From Cercophora sp. LCS_1 (taxonomy: Eukaryota; Ascomycota; Sordariomycetes; Sordariales; Lasiosphaeriaceae), in NCBI GenBank assembly GCA_036250225.1, contig JAPZLL010000015.1, positions 124,001 to 188,000 of the forward strand: a DNA stretch of 64,000 nucleotides, written 5' to 3'. Numbering within the stretch: the stretch's first letter is position 1; each line of letters starts with the position of its first letter. Below are positions 42,587 through 53,711 of the stretch, piece by piece. The notes below the pieces were generated by a model that saw only the letters and a list, made by a program, of their open reading frames with translations, was not told the origin of the DNA and did not search any database. Both the position numbers and the translations under genes were made by a program.

Positions 42587-43434
42587 TCGCAGCAGACGCT
42601 GTTTGTAGGCGTTAATGCAAAGTGTTGGCCTTGCCGTCGCGTCGTCGCCACCACGGTTGTCTCGGTTGCCGTGATTTCTGCTCGACCACCGCAACCTCTG
42701 CAGCCAGAGGAACCCCGGCGCGGCCTACCTATGGGGTGATGTGTTCTATTCTCAATCCCGCTTCTTGAACGTATTTAGGACATCGTAGTCACGCCGCGTC
42801 GCGCAAGGTCGGGGAGCCATCTCGATGGCCATGGCGCGTCAGCCTGGGCACGGAATCGCAGCGCTCGGGGGGTTCAGGGGCGTTTCGAGGCTGAAAAAGT
42901 GTGCCAGGGGAATCTCGTCGCTTTAAAACGGAGACTAGGTGCATTAGTGAGTCGGCTCCCGCAAGGGGGCGAAGGCGCTTGAGGATCAGAGATCGGTGAT
43001 CGGTGTTGCGTTGCGCAAGGTAATTTTGCGATGCCGGCGAATTTGCTGCTGGCGTTGAGATTACCTTAGCGTTGACAGCAGGGTACCTCCCCTGTAAGAG
43101 GTGCCCTGACCTGTGGTGTCCTCCGTTGCGGGGTGGGGCCTGCTCGCCGATGCCTGCTGCCGGCCAGCTAACGGCATGCTCATCTCTCCTGGCATCCATT
43201 CCGCGCCAATTTCTAGTTCATTAGGCTCCATCTGTCACTTGGGTTCTCAACGTGCTGTACGTTCGGTGGCAACCTAGAATAATCTAGTCATTGGTATCAA
43301 ACATCGTCAATTCGTGGTATAGCCGGAATCCCGCAAAATTCACCTTCAGCTGAATCTCCAAGTACGGTAAAGGATCTTGTCTGCTTCACAACCCCCTCTC
43401 CCGTTCGGCCCTTTTGCCTCCGCCTACCGGGATA
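42587..43434. other. convergent 3' spacer
   Basis: Between the stops of the cupin-like gene and the small conserved gene. A 136-codon minus-strand frame (42789-43199) has no recognisable motif. Confidence 0.4.
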
Positions 43435-43791
43435 TCAGGTCTCCCTCTTCGCAGCCCTGCCCAAGGCGCTACCCCCGTGCTTCGGCCTCCCATCGCGATC
43501 GGAATCAACCCGTGGATCAAGCGCATTCGCAATCTTGGAGTCGTGCGGGCCGTACGTCCTCTCGGGGGCGTTAAAGTTTGCGTTTGTCGCCGCCTTTGTT
43601 GAGCTATCAGGCGCTATCATCTTTGAGGAATCTTGAGTCTTGCTGTCAGCTGGGAGAGCAAGCTCGGGCTCACTTTTGGCTGGCGCATCGGCGTAGGCGC
43701 CACGCTTGGAGGCGTCGTAGGTTGGCGCTGTTGCGTTTTCTCGCCGGTGGGGGTTGATGGCGTCTTTGAGGTTCTCGAGGACATCGGACAT
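43435..43791 (-). CDS. small conserved hydrophilic fungal protein
   Basis: Intronless, 118 residues, strongly hydrophilic, without Cys, signal peptide or membrane segment. It starts MSDVLENLKDAINPHRRENA and carries YGPHDSKIANALDPRVDSDR near residue 80, a block I associate with short conserved filamentous-fungal proteins of unknown function. The D-P-R-V-D-S-D-R-D-G block is its most conserved part. Composition (Ala, Lys, Asp, Ser) suggests an intrinsically disordered, possibly stress-related protein; that is inference. Confidence 0.65.
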   Translation of the reverse strand: MSDVLENLKDAINPHRRENATAPTYDASKRGAYADAPAKSEPELALPADSKTQDSSKMIAPDSSTKAATNANFNAPERTYGPHDSKIANALDPRVDSDRDGRPKHGGSALGRAAKRET

Positions 43792-44786
43792 TTTTGGTGG
43801 GATTTTAGTTTTTATGGGATCTTACTTGCAGATGACTTCGGATTCAAAGTGTGATCGACCAAGTTGGGCAGTGTTTGAAGGCTCGAGAATGGGAAGAGCA
43901 AACAAACAGCTGTGATGTCATCGCGGTCGTGAAGCAGATGCCAAGACAGCTAATCGGTGCCCCGCGTCGCCAGGCGTCTGCTCCCCGCATGATGTCATTT
44001 CTAGCGCCTGTGGGCTGGAAACTTCCAGGGATGTTGAGATGGGACGATTGCTGCCATGCAAAGATGTCAACCTGCCTTGTGGTTCATTGAACACTTTCGG
44101 CTCACGAGGTTAAATCACCTACGAACCTCCCCGGGTAGTGTGGTAGTGGCCGGGCGCATCAACTCACGGAGTTTCCGGAGATGCCCGGCGGGACCTAAGG
44201 GGCAAGGGCAGGCATTCCAGTTCAGGGACCTGAGAAGTCATCATCTCAAGCGCAATAGGCTCGAGGCTTTGCGGCAAAGATGAAATTGGCACAGCAACTG
44301 AACCAACGAAATATACAGCTAGTTTTCCTAGCCAATACGGTACGAAGCCTTCTGTCGCAACCGTTCAGCCTAGGAATTAACCGTTGCCAAGTCTCCAGCA
44401 ATCAGTTCATTCCGCAGCGAGACCGAGGCTGCGCAGGGCTGATGCGGGACGGGTCCAGAGTGCTGGCACCCATCTCGTATCCGCTGCAAGGGGCACTGAC
44501 TCCCCGAGCGAACGAGCGAAGGATGCGCTTGCCTGATTGCAGGGAGGCCAAGATGTTCACGCCCCTTTCAATGCCACCCAAATCTCGAATGCTCGCATCT
44601 CGGTGGTCGTACGGCTCTCGGCAGAGCCAGGCAGATTTTTTGTTTTGACAGGATTGCTGAGATGCTTTCGTCTAGGGGTCGCCCTTTGTCGGGTCAGGGA
44701 TAAAAGGAGACCTCGTTCCCATCGCGTCGACGTGCCCTGCTCTGCTGGACCCATCAAGTTCGTGTGAAACAACGAGAATTGTTAGA
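43792..44786. promoter_or_regulatory. divergent spacer between small conserved gene and LITAF-like gene
   Basis: About 1 kb holding both promoters. Frames at 44056-44648 (+) show no motif. Confidence 0.4.
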
Positions 44787-45387
44787 ATGGACCCAAAGAC
44801 CGAAACTGCGACGCCGGCGTTCCCAATGCTCGGCCAGACGTCGGGCCTTGCCCCCGCGCCGGCGCAACAAGAGGTCGGCTCACCAGTGCAACCAGCCCAG
44901 CCTGCCGCAGAAAACAATGGAGCTCAACCGCCAATCGAGATGTCTGCCATCCCACCGCCCTACGACCAGCACGCTGCGCAAGCCATACCCCTGGTAACGC
45001 CGCTTCACATGCTCAACTGCGGCTCCGACAACCCGCAGTTCATCGACTGCCCGTTTTGCCATCGACGGGCACGCGTGTCAGTGCGAAGGGAAGGGACCTC
45101 GATGCAAATGTACTGCACCTTGTGCTTCACCGTCTGACAGAATGCTGATGTAACGTCACAGGTTAACTGGTATTCTGCTGTGCCTGCTCTGCGTTTGCCT
45201 TGCTTGCTTGCCTTGCTGCGCGGGATGGTTCGAGGAGACGCTGTACTCGTGCTCGGAATGCAAACAGCTTGTAGCCAAGAGGGACGACGACGGGAACATC
45301 CAGGTCTTTAGCCCGCCAGTCCTTGTCCCATCGCAAGCATATCCGCAACAGTTACCGCCAGCGATGCAAAAGCCTCCAGGAGCTTAA
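44787..45387 (+). CDS. LITAF-like zinc-ribbon membrane-associated protein
   Basis: Exons 44787-45109 and 45162-45387 give 182 residues; the 52-base intron (GTACTG..CAG) sits inside the domain, and the unspliced frame would stop after a false tail. N-terminal 75 residues are Pro/Ala/Gln-rich with PPPYDQ, a PPxY-type motif that can recruit WW-domain ubiquitin ligases. The LITAF domain follows: FIDCPFCHRRARVSV (first CxxC), the amphipathic hydrophobic insert LTGILLCLLCVCLACLPCC, then YSCSECKQLVAKR (second CxxC). LITAF proteins sit on the cytosolic face of endosomal membranes and act in sorting. The C-terminal tail is Pro/Gln-rich. Splice choice is supported by restoration of both zinc half-sites. 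Confidence 0.85.
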
Positions 45388-45679
45388 GGTGAAGAGTAGC
45401 CAGGAAGGATCTGCCGGCGTTGCGGATTCGCTTTGGGGTTTTGGCGGATTAGGAAGGTGGTTTGACGAAGGCATGAAACGGCGGCAATTGGTTCGGTCAT
45501 GACTCACGCCGCCGTTGGACGGTCACGGCAGATCGTGCGGGTTTGGACGAGGACCTTTGAGCGACCTTGATATTTTGATACCAACTTAAATGTGTAATGA
45601 TCGGCGTTCAAACAATTCGAGATTTACTTCCAGTTTCCTGAGCCTGTTCTGATCAACGACAGTGAGCGAAACGGGCGCA

Positions 45680-46156
45680 ATGTCCGCAGTCGACCCAGCC
45701 CGTCCCGATATCGTCGCCTTCATGGCCGAGGCATCGGCAGCTCTCGGCACATCCCTCCCAGCACCGAAGGATGTGTTCCACTTTGGTGCAGTCGGGGATG
45801 CAGCCATGGCCGATAAGCGCCTGCGTCAAGCCATCGCGGGCGAAAAGTCGGCAACAACCTCATGGCCAATACCAGACCCCCTGTACTGGGGAGTTGGCGA
45901 TCTTTCAGTTATTCTCGACGGAGAGGGCAACCCTGGGGCAGTGATGCGGACGACGTCATTTATCAGGTGCAAGTTCAAGGACGTTGCCGAGGATTTTGCG
46001 CTAGCAGAGGCCGAAGGAGACTACCGGGCGTATCGGGAAGGCCATTTTGAGTTCTACGGCAAGCAGAAGAACGGCCACGAGTTCAATGATGAGAGCATGG
46101 TGTTGTGCGAAAGATTTGAGGTCATCTTTGCCGCGAGGAGGGGCGTTGAAGAATGA
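45680..46156 (+). CDS. ASCH-domain protein
   Basis: Intronless, 158 residues from the ATG at 45680 (an in-frame GTG lies 18 bases upstream). ASCH landmarks are present: FHFGAVGDAAMADK, WGVGDLSVILDGEGNPGAVM with RTTSF, the strand-helix with F-K-D-V-A-E-D-F-A-L-A-E-A-E-G-D-Y-R, the block YREGHFEFY, and the late LCERFEVIF. The beta-barrel ASCH fold is related to PUA domains and binds RNA or modified nucleosides; some bacterial members hydrolyse acetylated cytidine. Eukaryotic members are mostly uncharacterised. Sequence is typical of ASCH proteins widespread in bacteria and fungi, so horizontal origin is possible but not shown. Confidence 0.82.
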   Translation: MSAVDPARPDIVAFMAEASAALGTSLPAPKDVFHFGAVGDAAMADKRLRQAIAGEKSATTSWPIPDPLYWGVGDLSVILDGEGNPGAVMRTTSFIRCKFKDVAEDFALAEAEGDYRAYREGHFEFYGKQKNGHEFNDESMVLCERFEVIFAARRGVEE

Positions 46157-46674
46157 GGGTTAGGGTCGTTAGAATGAGAAGTTTGGCCGCTTTTACAACG
46201 GGATGGCTCCGAAAATTGTGCTTAAAAAACGCGTCCATTTGGCTGCCGCATTGTCTGCTTGACTCGCCGGCGTTGCATGCGGTCTGTGAAGCATGAAGCT
46301 TGCCCTGGTTCTCGGGGCCCAGGATCGGGCCGCCCACTAACCCCGCCATTTGACCCCTGTCGCCAATCGCTGCCGGGAGAAAGCTTAGCGCCTCAACCTC
46401 ACCTCTTCCTTGTGGCACCCACCACGCGCCTGGCCATTGAGACCAAGTAGAGTACCATGATGGAGCTCTGCTCGCTGGCTGTGCGCGTCCCCTGACAAAG
46501 CAGCTCGCGATCTGACACACCACCACGCGCTTTACGATCGTCTCCTGGACACCGCTCTGTTTGTCCTCATCATGACTCTCCCCGCTGGACTGCTGCTTGG
46601 TCCCGCCTGGGTTGTCCCTCCGTTTTTCCACGACCAGACGACACCCGATGACCTAAGCTCCGAACCCCCCGAAC
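46157..46674. other. spacer, may hold the missing first exon of the methyltransferase relic
   Basis: No gene seen on its own. The methyltransferase frame is closed by a stop just before 46660, so a first exon would have to lie here; an ATG at 46573 is one candidate. Confidence 0.35.
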
Positions 46675-47757
46675 TTGGCCATTGACCCCCAGGCGCTTAT
46701 CGAAGCTGACCTTGCTGCTGGATATGCCGAAGACTGGGACGGCGCCTCTTGCGCCTCTTCTAGTCTGTCGGAAAGCGTCCGCGACTACAACTTCGAGAAC
46801 AATCGCCGCTACCACAAGTTTCGCGAGGGAAGCTACCACTTTCCCGACGATAAACCCGAGCAAGCGCGTGAAGATATGAAGCACGCCATGATCGTCAATC
46901 TCTGCGACGGAAGACTTCACTTTGCGCCCTTAGAAAGGCCAAAGAAGATCCTTGACATTGGCACAGGCACGGGGATTTGGGCAATTGACGGTATGCTGCT
47001 GGCCAGCTACACCGCCGACCACGTCTCTGACTGACAGCGCTAGTAGCGGACGAATACCCCGAAGCCGATGTCCTGGGCATCGATCTGAGTCCCATCCAGC
47101 CGAACAAGATCCCGCACAATCTCCGCTTCATGGTCAACGACGCCGAATCGAAGTGGTTTCACCGCCCCAACACATTCAACTACATCCACATCCGGCACAT
47201 GACGAGCTCCATCAAGGACTGGCCGAGATTGTTGTCACAGGCATACAAGTGGGTGGGCCCAACATCGTGAAACAAACATGGTTGCTGATGCTGTTGTTGT
47301 CTAGAGCTCTGAAACCCGGTGGTTGGGTGGAAATCCAAGACCTGCGTTTCGTGCTCAAATGCGATGACGGAACTCTCGAGCCCGACGACCCGGTGGGTGA
47401 CTTCCTCCTCAAGATTAGACAAGGACTCGAGGCCATGGGCGTGGACTTGCTGGCAATGGAGAAGCACCCGAGAACGTCCGGGCAGCTGGCTTTGTCAACA
47501 CCGAGACCAAGATCTGGAAGGTTCCTCCGGGAGCCTAGCCGCGTGATCCCAAAATGAAGATGATCGGATTCTACAACCGCGCTGTTTTCAACGATGGCCT
47601 GTATGGGATCACCATTCGGCCTTACGCCCGGGGCCTTGGCTGGACCCCCACCGAGGTCGAGGAATACCTTGTTGGCGTTAGGAGGGACTTGCTGAACGCA
47701 AGGGTCCATTCTTACGTTCCGTTCCACACCGTCTTCGGGCAGATGCCAATCTCATGA
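46675..47757 (+). pseudogene. LaeA-like SAM methyltransferase, decayed
   Basis: Three parts join by canonical introns (46991-47043 and 47249-47304). The N-terminal block reads NFENNRRYHKFREGSYHFP. Motif I is KILDIGTGTGIWAIDVADEY, followed by DVLGIDLSPIQPNKIPHNL, then HIRHMTSSIKDWPRLLSQAY, then LKPGGWVEIQDL. After about 47465 the true frame slips by one base (ENVRAAGFVNTETKIWKVPP). It then meets TAG at 47536-47538 where relatives have Trp in a G-P/A-W-P block, and continues as PRDPKMKMIGFYNRAVFNDG to the stop at 47757. The start codon is not found. Relatives include LaeA-type regulators and secondary-metabolite methyltransferases. One frameshift plus one TGG-to-TAG stop make it non-functional unless the sequence is wrong. 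Confidence 0.75.
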
Positions 47758-48383
47758 GCTGTCGGTGTACGGAGTCAGCAAATTGAGATTCTCCGTCCCA
47801 CTCACCACTCTCTCTTCTCGCCACCAACGAATCTCGACCACCATACATCATGCACTTTCTGCTTGGCGTATGTTCACGGACATGGCTCGTGGCAGAGGCT
47901 GAGCTGCTAGAGTGCAATTCGTCGACGCCTTGCTGCAGGTGCCAAGCTGCATGCAGCATACCGGACGCTCAGTGGACAGTTGTCTCGCCATCACGCTGCG
48001 CGGGGTTTCGCAGCTGTGCCCCTCCCCACTGCATGCTGGGCACCATAGTGAGACACCCCTCGCCCGGCGAAGTGATTCTTGGTCTCGTGCGAAACCGAGA
48101 GACTCCGTATGGACAACTGGCGACGCCCATGGGCCAATAGTCGATGCACGGGGTCGAAAGGGGAAGTCCCGTAAGAGGCCGGACATGCTAAGCCGTGCCG
48201 TTGAGATAGGCACGGGCGGCCATATGTAGACAGGACAGTGCCATGTTTGTCTCACACGTCTTGACCAGTGCGAGAGTTCCGACAGACTGGACCAGCGGTG
48301 TGCTTATGCTCAGGCAGCGCTGACTCTCAACCTGTGCCTCCGCAGTGCTACCCTCCACGCTACCCCATCCTGTGCTACCCACG
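47758..48383. other. spacer upstream of the O-methyltransferase
   Basis: Holds its promoter; no gene or motif recognised. Confidence 0.4.
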
Positions 48384-49795
48384 ATGGCGTCCGTCGAGCG
48401 AATGACGGTGCTTGCCAAGGAGATCGCGGATAAGACTGCCGTCATCACTGACTACCTGTCGTCCAAGGGTCTCGAGGCGGCGTCGTTCGATGTCAATGGT
48501 CTCGCCGAGTTCCCGATCCCACCGGAGGATGAGGTGGCGTTTAAGGCCCGTTTGGAGCTTGCTGCAGCGACCAAGGAGCTCCACGACATCTCGGTCGGCC
48601 CCAAGCAAGGCCTGCGTGACTTGGCCTGGGATGTAAGCATCCTCTTCTGACTCGTCGATCGCGGCATCTCATGCCGCTCGCACAGTGCGCAAACCTCCTC
48701 TCGCTCCAGGCCATCTGGGAGTTCGATGTCGCAAAGGCGGTGCCACTCGAAGGGACTATCTCATTCGAGGAGCTCACGGCCAAAGTTGAGGCCCTCAATG
48801 ACAACCCCCCGATTGGCGTGCTCAACCTCCGTCGTCTACTCCGGCATGCCATGACGTTCCGCGTCTTCCGCGAGCCCTCAAAGGGCCAGGTAGCACATAC
48901 TCGGACCAGTCGTCTGCTGCTGGAAGATGAGCCGCTGATGAACTGGGTTGGCTTCATGGGCCACGACATGTGGTTGCCGCTTGGGAACGTTGTGAATGCC
49001 ATGAGAAAGTGGCCGGCGAGCGACGAGCCCACGGAGACGAGTGTGAACCTTGCATACAATCAGAACCTGCCATGGTTTGACTTCATTCAGCAGGACAAGG
49101 GTCTTGCGAACCGCTACAATCTGGCCATGCAGGCGCACGGGGGCTCTGCGGGTTACGCGGTCCAACATGTGGTCAAGGGCTACTCGTGGGGGAACCTAGG
49201 AAAGGCGACTGTTGTTGACGTAAGTGATATGTCAAGCCCTCCCTTTTTTCTCAGCGCGCAACATGTTGACTGCGGACAGATGGGCGGCAACCAGGGGTAC
49301 ATCTCATTCGCCATTGCTGAAGCGTTTCCGGACCTCACGTTCATCGTCCAAGACCAGGCTGGAATGCGGACCCCCGAGACGATCGGCACCGTCCCCGGCC
49401 ACCTCGCCGATCGAGTCAGCCTGACAACACACGACTTCTTCACCCCGCAGACGGTCGTTGCCGAGTGCTACTTCTACCGCATGATTTTCCACGGGTTTTC
49501 AGACAAATACTGCGTCAAGATCCTCCAGGCACTGGTGCCGGCGTTGCGCAAGGGAAGCCTCATCGTCCTGAACGACGGTGGCCTCCCGGAACCCGGCACC
49601 ATGGGCTACCTGGAGGAGCGGGCGGTGCGGACACTTGACCTGTTTATGCAAGTGACGGTGAACGCGCGGGAGCGTGAGGCCGATGATTGGAAGGACATCT
49701 TTGTCAGGGCAGACCCGAGGTATCTGGTCAAGCGCACGTGGAAGCCAGAGAAGAGCGCTATGTCGTTCATCGAGGCCGTGTGGACGGGCGAGTAG
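48384..49795 (+). CDS. SAM-dependent O-methyltransferase (COMT-like, secondary-metabolism type)
   Basis: Exons 48384-48632, 48686-49219 and 49280-49795 give 432 residues. Intron 1 is 53 bases. Intron 2 is 60 bases and a multiple of three, so the frame reads through it, but removing it restores the SAM-binding motif VVDMGGNQGYISFAIAEAFP. Residues 1-110 form the helical dimerisation/winged-helix part (LAKEIADKTAVITDYLSSKG; LRRLLRHAMTFRVF). The methyltransferase core has FIVQDQAG, VSLTTHDFFTPQ, YFYRMIFHGFSDKYCVKIL with the catalytic-type His region, and GSLIVLNDGGLPEPG. It methylates a hydroxyl on an aromatic or polyketide product; substrate unknown. No polyketide synthase or NRPS lies within the window. 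Confidence 0.88.
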
Positions 49796-51048
49796 GCCGT
49801 GTACCTGTTGTTCCTCCTTCCTAGCGGCGCGAAGCTTTCTGGTCATTGAGCTGCTCTGTCGCTCCAGACTGGGCGGATTGCAATTGCGACCGGTGGCCGA
49901 GAGTCCGAAATATGTAACCCGGGTTCCTGTTACCTGAGCCGACTCCACTTGGAGGGTCCGCTGGCGGAGCGCTCGCGTGGTTCGGCGTCACATCCCCACT
50001 CGGCCTGGCCTAAAAATGGCCTAAAAATGGAGAGCAGACTGGAGACAAGCACTTGTCTGCATTGACCCGGCCTTGACCCATATTGCGTGTCGGCAAAAGT
50101 GGTAGGATGCACGCACGTAACCCGGCGCTGGCGCTGCTGGACCGCGAGCCTGGCTTGCAAGATTTTTAGCGATGTCGGCAGCGTCGTTGCATCGCCAGTC
50201 GGACCTTTTTGATGGCGGCGGGGACGGGGGCGGCGGGTGCAAACCCGGGAAGGATTGGATCACAGAACATGGGAAAGTCGGCCACCAATCTACCGTGCTC
50301 CAGCTGCTGTTCCTGGCCCGTCCCGGCTTGCGTAACGTGTCCTTGCTGACCTTCTGTTTGCGGAGCAACTTCCGCTCTAGCAATTTCTGCGGCGCTAGCT
50401 TCCTGAATTGACAAAAAGGAAAACTTCCACTGGCGCAACTTGTGGTGAATGGTGTATGAAGAAGAAGGAGCGCCTGGGGAATCGCAGCTGCCGAGATCGG
50501 AAGATGCCGACCAAACAGCGCTGCGCTGCGCGGTGCTCTTTCCCTCGTGCTCGTGCTCGTGCCATGTCTGGCACTTCAATTGGCCCTTGCGTGCAACGCG
50601 CCCTTTAGGTTGTCGATTACCCCTCCAGCCACCCACGCCCTTCTGCCTGGCGCCGCTTGCCTCGCTCCAGTCTACTTCCAGGGTGCTTGCGTGCTTCTCC
50701 GCTGCGCTGGCTCTGGCTCGTGAATGCCCCTCCCCCTCCTCAGACTCCCATCCCGCCAGCGGCGGCGCTGCAACTCGACTCCCACCGTTCCACCATTTGC
50801 GCCCCGTTCCCCGTTCCCCAGTCTCAGCTTGGCCCTAGCCCATGCGGCTCCGGATGCCCAGCGTCGCGCAGCCAAGGATAGCTCGACGTCTGTCGTGCTG
50901 TGTTTGGACGTCTTAAATCTGTCGCAGCTCTCAGCCCATGAAGCACGCACCACGTCCGTCAGCATCGGCGCCCGTGGCGGCACGACACACACCCCGCCCG
51001 CCCTCGGCGTCTCTTCCCTTGGCTGGACCCCCTTGCCGTTGCACCTAG
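49796..51048. other. spacer upstream of the F-box gene
   Basis: Holds its promoter. A short direct repeat (GGCCTAAAAAT twice) lies at 50007-50028. A frame running into the F-box gene in another phase (50724-51551) is a shadow. Confidence 0.4.
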
Positions 51049-53067
51049 ATGGCCTCGCCGAGCACTGGCCACGGCCCGCCGTCTCCGGGCCGGCAGTCGG
51101 CGACCAGAGACTCGACGCCCGTGCCCTTGGCAGCGGCGGCGTCGTCGTTGTCGTTGTCGTCGTCGTCGGCGGCGGCTGGCAGCTCGTTCATGGAGCAGCT
51201 TCCCAACGAGCTCCTCCTGCGCATAGCCACGGCACTCGTCCCGGTGTCTCCGCCGACGACGCGGTTTGCCCTGCGGCCCTCTGGGACGTGGGAGTTCCAG
51301 ACTGCAAACCATCACTGGGCCGCATGGCTGGCCGGTCACAATGCCCTGCTTGCCTTCGCCCAGACCTCCAAGCGCATGTTCACCGTCTCGCAGCAGTTCC
51401 TATACCACACCCTGGTCATCCACGACGCTGCCGACCTGGTCCGGCTCTCCCGTCGGATGCACCGCCGGCCCGAAATCAGGCCGTGGATCAGGGAGTTAGC
51501 ATGCCTTGCCAACGTCGGCGGCACCCTCACCATCGACCAGCTCCATCGTGAGTGGGAGAGGCAGACTGGAGGTACGAGACAAACCGATCAACCCCCGCCT
51601 CGGTCGGCTCTTATTGATCAGGGCCCAGTCAAGTGGAAGTCGTCTCGCCGAGCCAGGGACAGCTGCATCGGCCTCGCCCTTCTCGAGGATATCGTTCTCA
51701 ACGCGCCCAATCTGCAGGATCTCCTTATCGCCTTCCCGGACCATGAGGTTCCCGTTGTTGGTGGGGTGCCCCCAACCCTTGATCTGCTCGATTCTCCGCT
51801 AAGGGACGCCGTCTCGCGTCATATTATGGCATACTACCCCGGCAGCATAAACGCGCTCCCCTTCGTACCATATCTCTCGTTTCTTCGCACCAACAAGCTC
51901 CGATCACTCCGCATGTACTGCCACCGCGAGGAACTCAACCGCGAAATCTCACTATCCCGCATCATGAACGACTACGCCATCGAGCACCTCGCCTCCTTCT
52001 CGCGCTTGGAGACGCTTGAGTTTTGCTGTTCCAACTTTATCGACTTTAGACTGGATCCGGTCTTTCCCATATTACCACAGATCAAACACCTGCGCCTGTA
52101 CGGAAGCTACACGCTGGAACCTCGACTGGTTGCCGTGTGTTTGGCATGCGTCAACCTCGAAACCCTACTCGTCCACTTTGAGCTGTCCACCGACGACGCA
52201 GAACGAGACCGTCTCCCTGGCGGCAAAACACTAAATGATGCTCTTCGTGAACGAGCCGGCACCCTACGCAGTCTGGAGCTCATCAACCTGGACGAAGGCC
52301 ACTATCTCACACGAGGGATGGAGCGGCCACGGAAACCAGAGAACCACCGGCTTTCATGTCTGTCGGCACTCACCCACCTGGAATCTCTGACGCTCGACTA
52401 CCGCGGTCTCTGGGGTACCTTGGGCGTTCTGGAAGAGGATGACGGCGAGAGGTTATGTCAGATCCTGCCGCCCTCCCTCCGCCACTTTACTCTGATCTGC
52501 GAATGGGGAACCGAAAAGGACTGGAAGCAGAGCTACCTCGCCAACCTCGACATGACACTCTACGGCGTCGACTGTCTTTGTGGAGGCGATTTTCCCCTGC
52601 TTGAGACCATTTCCCTGGGTATCCACACCTGGCCCGCCAGAGGCCGCTTCGGCAAGCGCTTTAGACGACAGTTTCACAAAGCCAAGACACGATGCGTCGC
52701 AGATGGGGTCAAGTTCAGAAGCTTTGAGATCCAGCCGTGCTACCAGGACGAGGATGAGGTCGTCAATCCGGAAGATGACGAGAATGAAGATGTGGAAGAC
52801 CCCGAGGTCGTCACCGGCGCAGGCGAGGTCGAACAGCCGAACTCGGATGAGGACGGCGATGACGAGGATACAGAGGAGCTCGAAGAGGAGGATGAGGCGT
52901 CCGAGTACTACTTCTCGGGTGACGAGGATGCTGATCCGGGGAGAGAAGCGATCCGTCCAAAGACGTTTGATGAGTTTTTGGGAAGATTGCCCGAGGACCA
53001 TGGACACGCCATGGATGAGCTGTTTTATGCCTTCCATGAAGATCGGTGGGATGAGTACTTGTTTTAG
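51049..53067 (+). CDS. F-box protein with LRR-like body and acidic tail
   Basis: Intronless, 672 residues. A disordered Ser/Ala-rich start (residues 1-47) is followed by an F-box-like segment: FMEQLPNELLLRIATALVPV, then LLAFAQTSKRMFTVSQQFLY. The body (about 140-560) has irregular leucine-rich segments (LEDIVLNAPNLQDLLIAF; FSRLETLEFCCSNFIDF; LPQIKHLRLYGSYTL; LTHLESLTLDYRGLWGTL) of the kind found in F-box/LRR substrate receptors. The C-terminal 110 residues include a run of Asp/Glu (NPEDDENEDVEDPEVV and on), ending with PEDHGHAMDELFYAF. It would act as a substrate receptor of SCF ubiquitin ligase; target unknown. The acidic tail is unusual and may bind basic partners. Confidence 0.75.
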   Translation: MASPSTGHGPPSPGRQSATRDSTPVPLAAAASSLSLSSSSAAAGSSFMEQLPNELLLRIATALVPVSPPTTRFALRPSGTWEFQTANHHWAAWLAGHNALLAFAQTSKRMFTVSQQFLYHTLVIHDAADLVRLSRRMHRRPEIRPWIRELACLANVGGTLTIDQLHREWERQTGGTRQTDQPPPRSALIDQGPVKWKSSRRARDSCIGLALLEDIVLNAPNLQDLLIAFPDHEVPVVGGVPPTLDLLDSPLRDAVSRHIMAYYPGSINALPFVPYLSFLRTNKLRSLRMYCHREELNREISLSRIMNDYAIEHLASFSRLETLEFCCSNFIDFRLDPVFPILPQIKHLRLYGSYTLEPRLVAVCLACVNLETLLVHFELSTDDAERDRLPGGKTLNDALRERAGTLRSLELINLDEGHYLTRGMERPRKPENHRLSCLSALTHLESLTLDYRGLWGTLGVLEEDDGERLCQILPPSLRHFTLICEWGTEKDWKQSYLANLDMTLYGVDCLCGGDFPLLETISLGIHTWPARGRFGKRFRRQFHKAKTRCVADGVKFRSFEIQPCYQDEDEVVNPEDDENEDVEDPEVVTGAGEVEQPNSDEDGDDEDTEELEEEDEASEYYFSGDEDADPGREAIRPKTFDEFLGRLPEDHGHAMDELFYAFHEDRWDEYLF

Positions 53068-53711
53068 GTGTTGCATGTTTGTAGATACTTGATATTTCAG
53101 AGGTTGCATAGCTAGGTAGGTTGCGATGATACCATTTCGTAATACATCTCTTGTTGCACATGTTTTCCCCACTCGTGTTGAACCGTTCTCTGTGATGACT
53201 TTTGCCATCATGCTAACACATGTGCTCGACAATACAGGTCAGGAAAGCAGTCTGGATCAAAAAACCAGTCTCGTTCGTTCTGATTGGCGACTGGCAATCT
53301 GAGTGGTGTCGGATCGGTACCTGATCTAGGACCGCAGGCACGAAATCCACGTGGTCGTATCGAACTCGGCAGGATGCTGGTCTCCGCATCGTTGGAGGCA
53401 GGTACTATAGCGCCTGCAGGTTGTCATATATAACAACCGGGCGGTGGTGGTGTGAGTTTAATTCGGCTATGTCGGGTGTGGTTGCGATGGTTCCAATGGA
53501 GCGCGGCCCCTGTCATTTTTCGCTGTGATTTTGCGTTGGGAAGGATTGACCGGTTTTTGATGACGTTGAGTTGACTCGAAGGGCAATTTGGAACTGCTGG
53601 CAATATGTCGAGGTTATTGGAGATAATGACTAAAGAATACCTGAACCACTGTATTTCTGGAAAGGCTACCCACGCTTGAATCATTGTGCACGGGATGTAC
53701 CACCGGTATTT
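53068..53711. other. convergent 3' spacer
   Basis: Between the stops of the F-box and HET genes; nothing recognised. Confidence 0.45.

Noticed and set aside
49220..49279. In-frame 60 bases of the O-methyltransferase as coding sequence
   Set aside because: Has GTAAGT and CAG ends, and removing it restores the SAM-binding motif VVDMGGNQG.
50724..51551. 275-codon plus-strand frame
   Set aside because: Overlaps the F-box gene in another phase and shows no domain.
52453..53232. 259-codon minus-strand frame
   Set aside because: Antisense shadow of the F-box gene's acidic tail.
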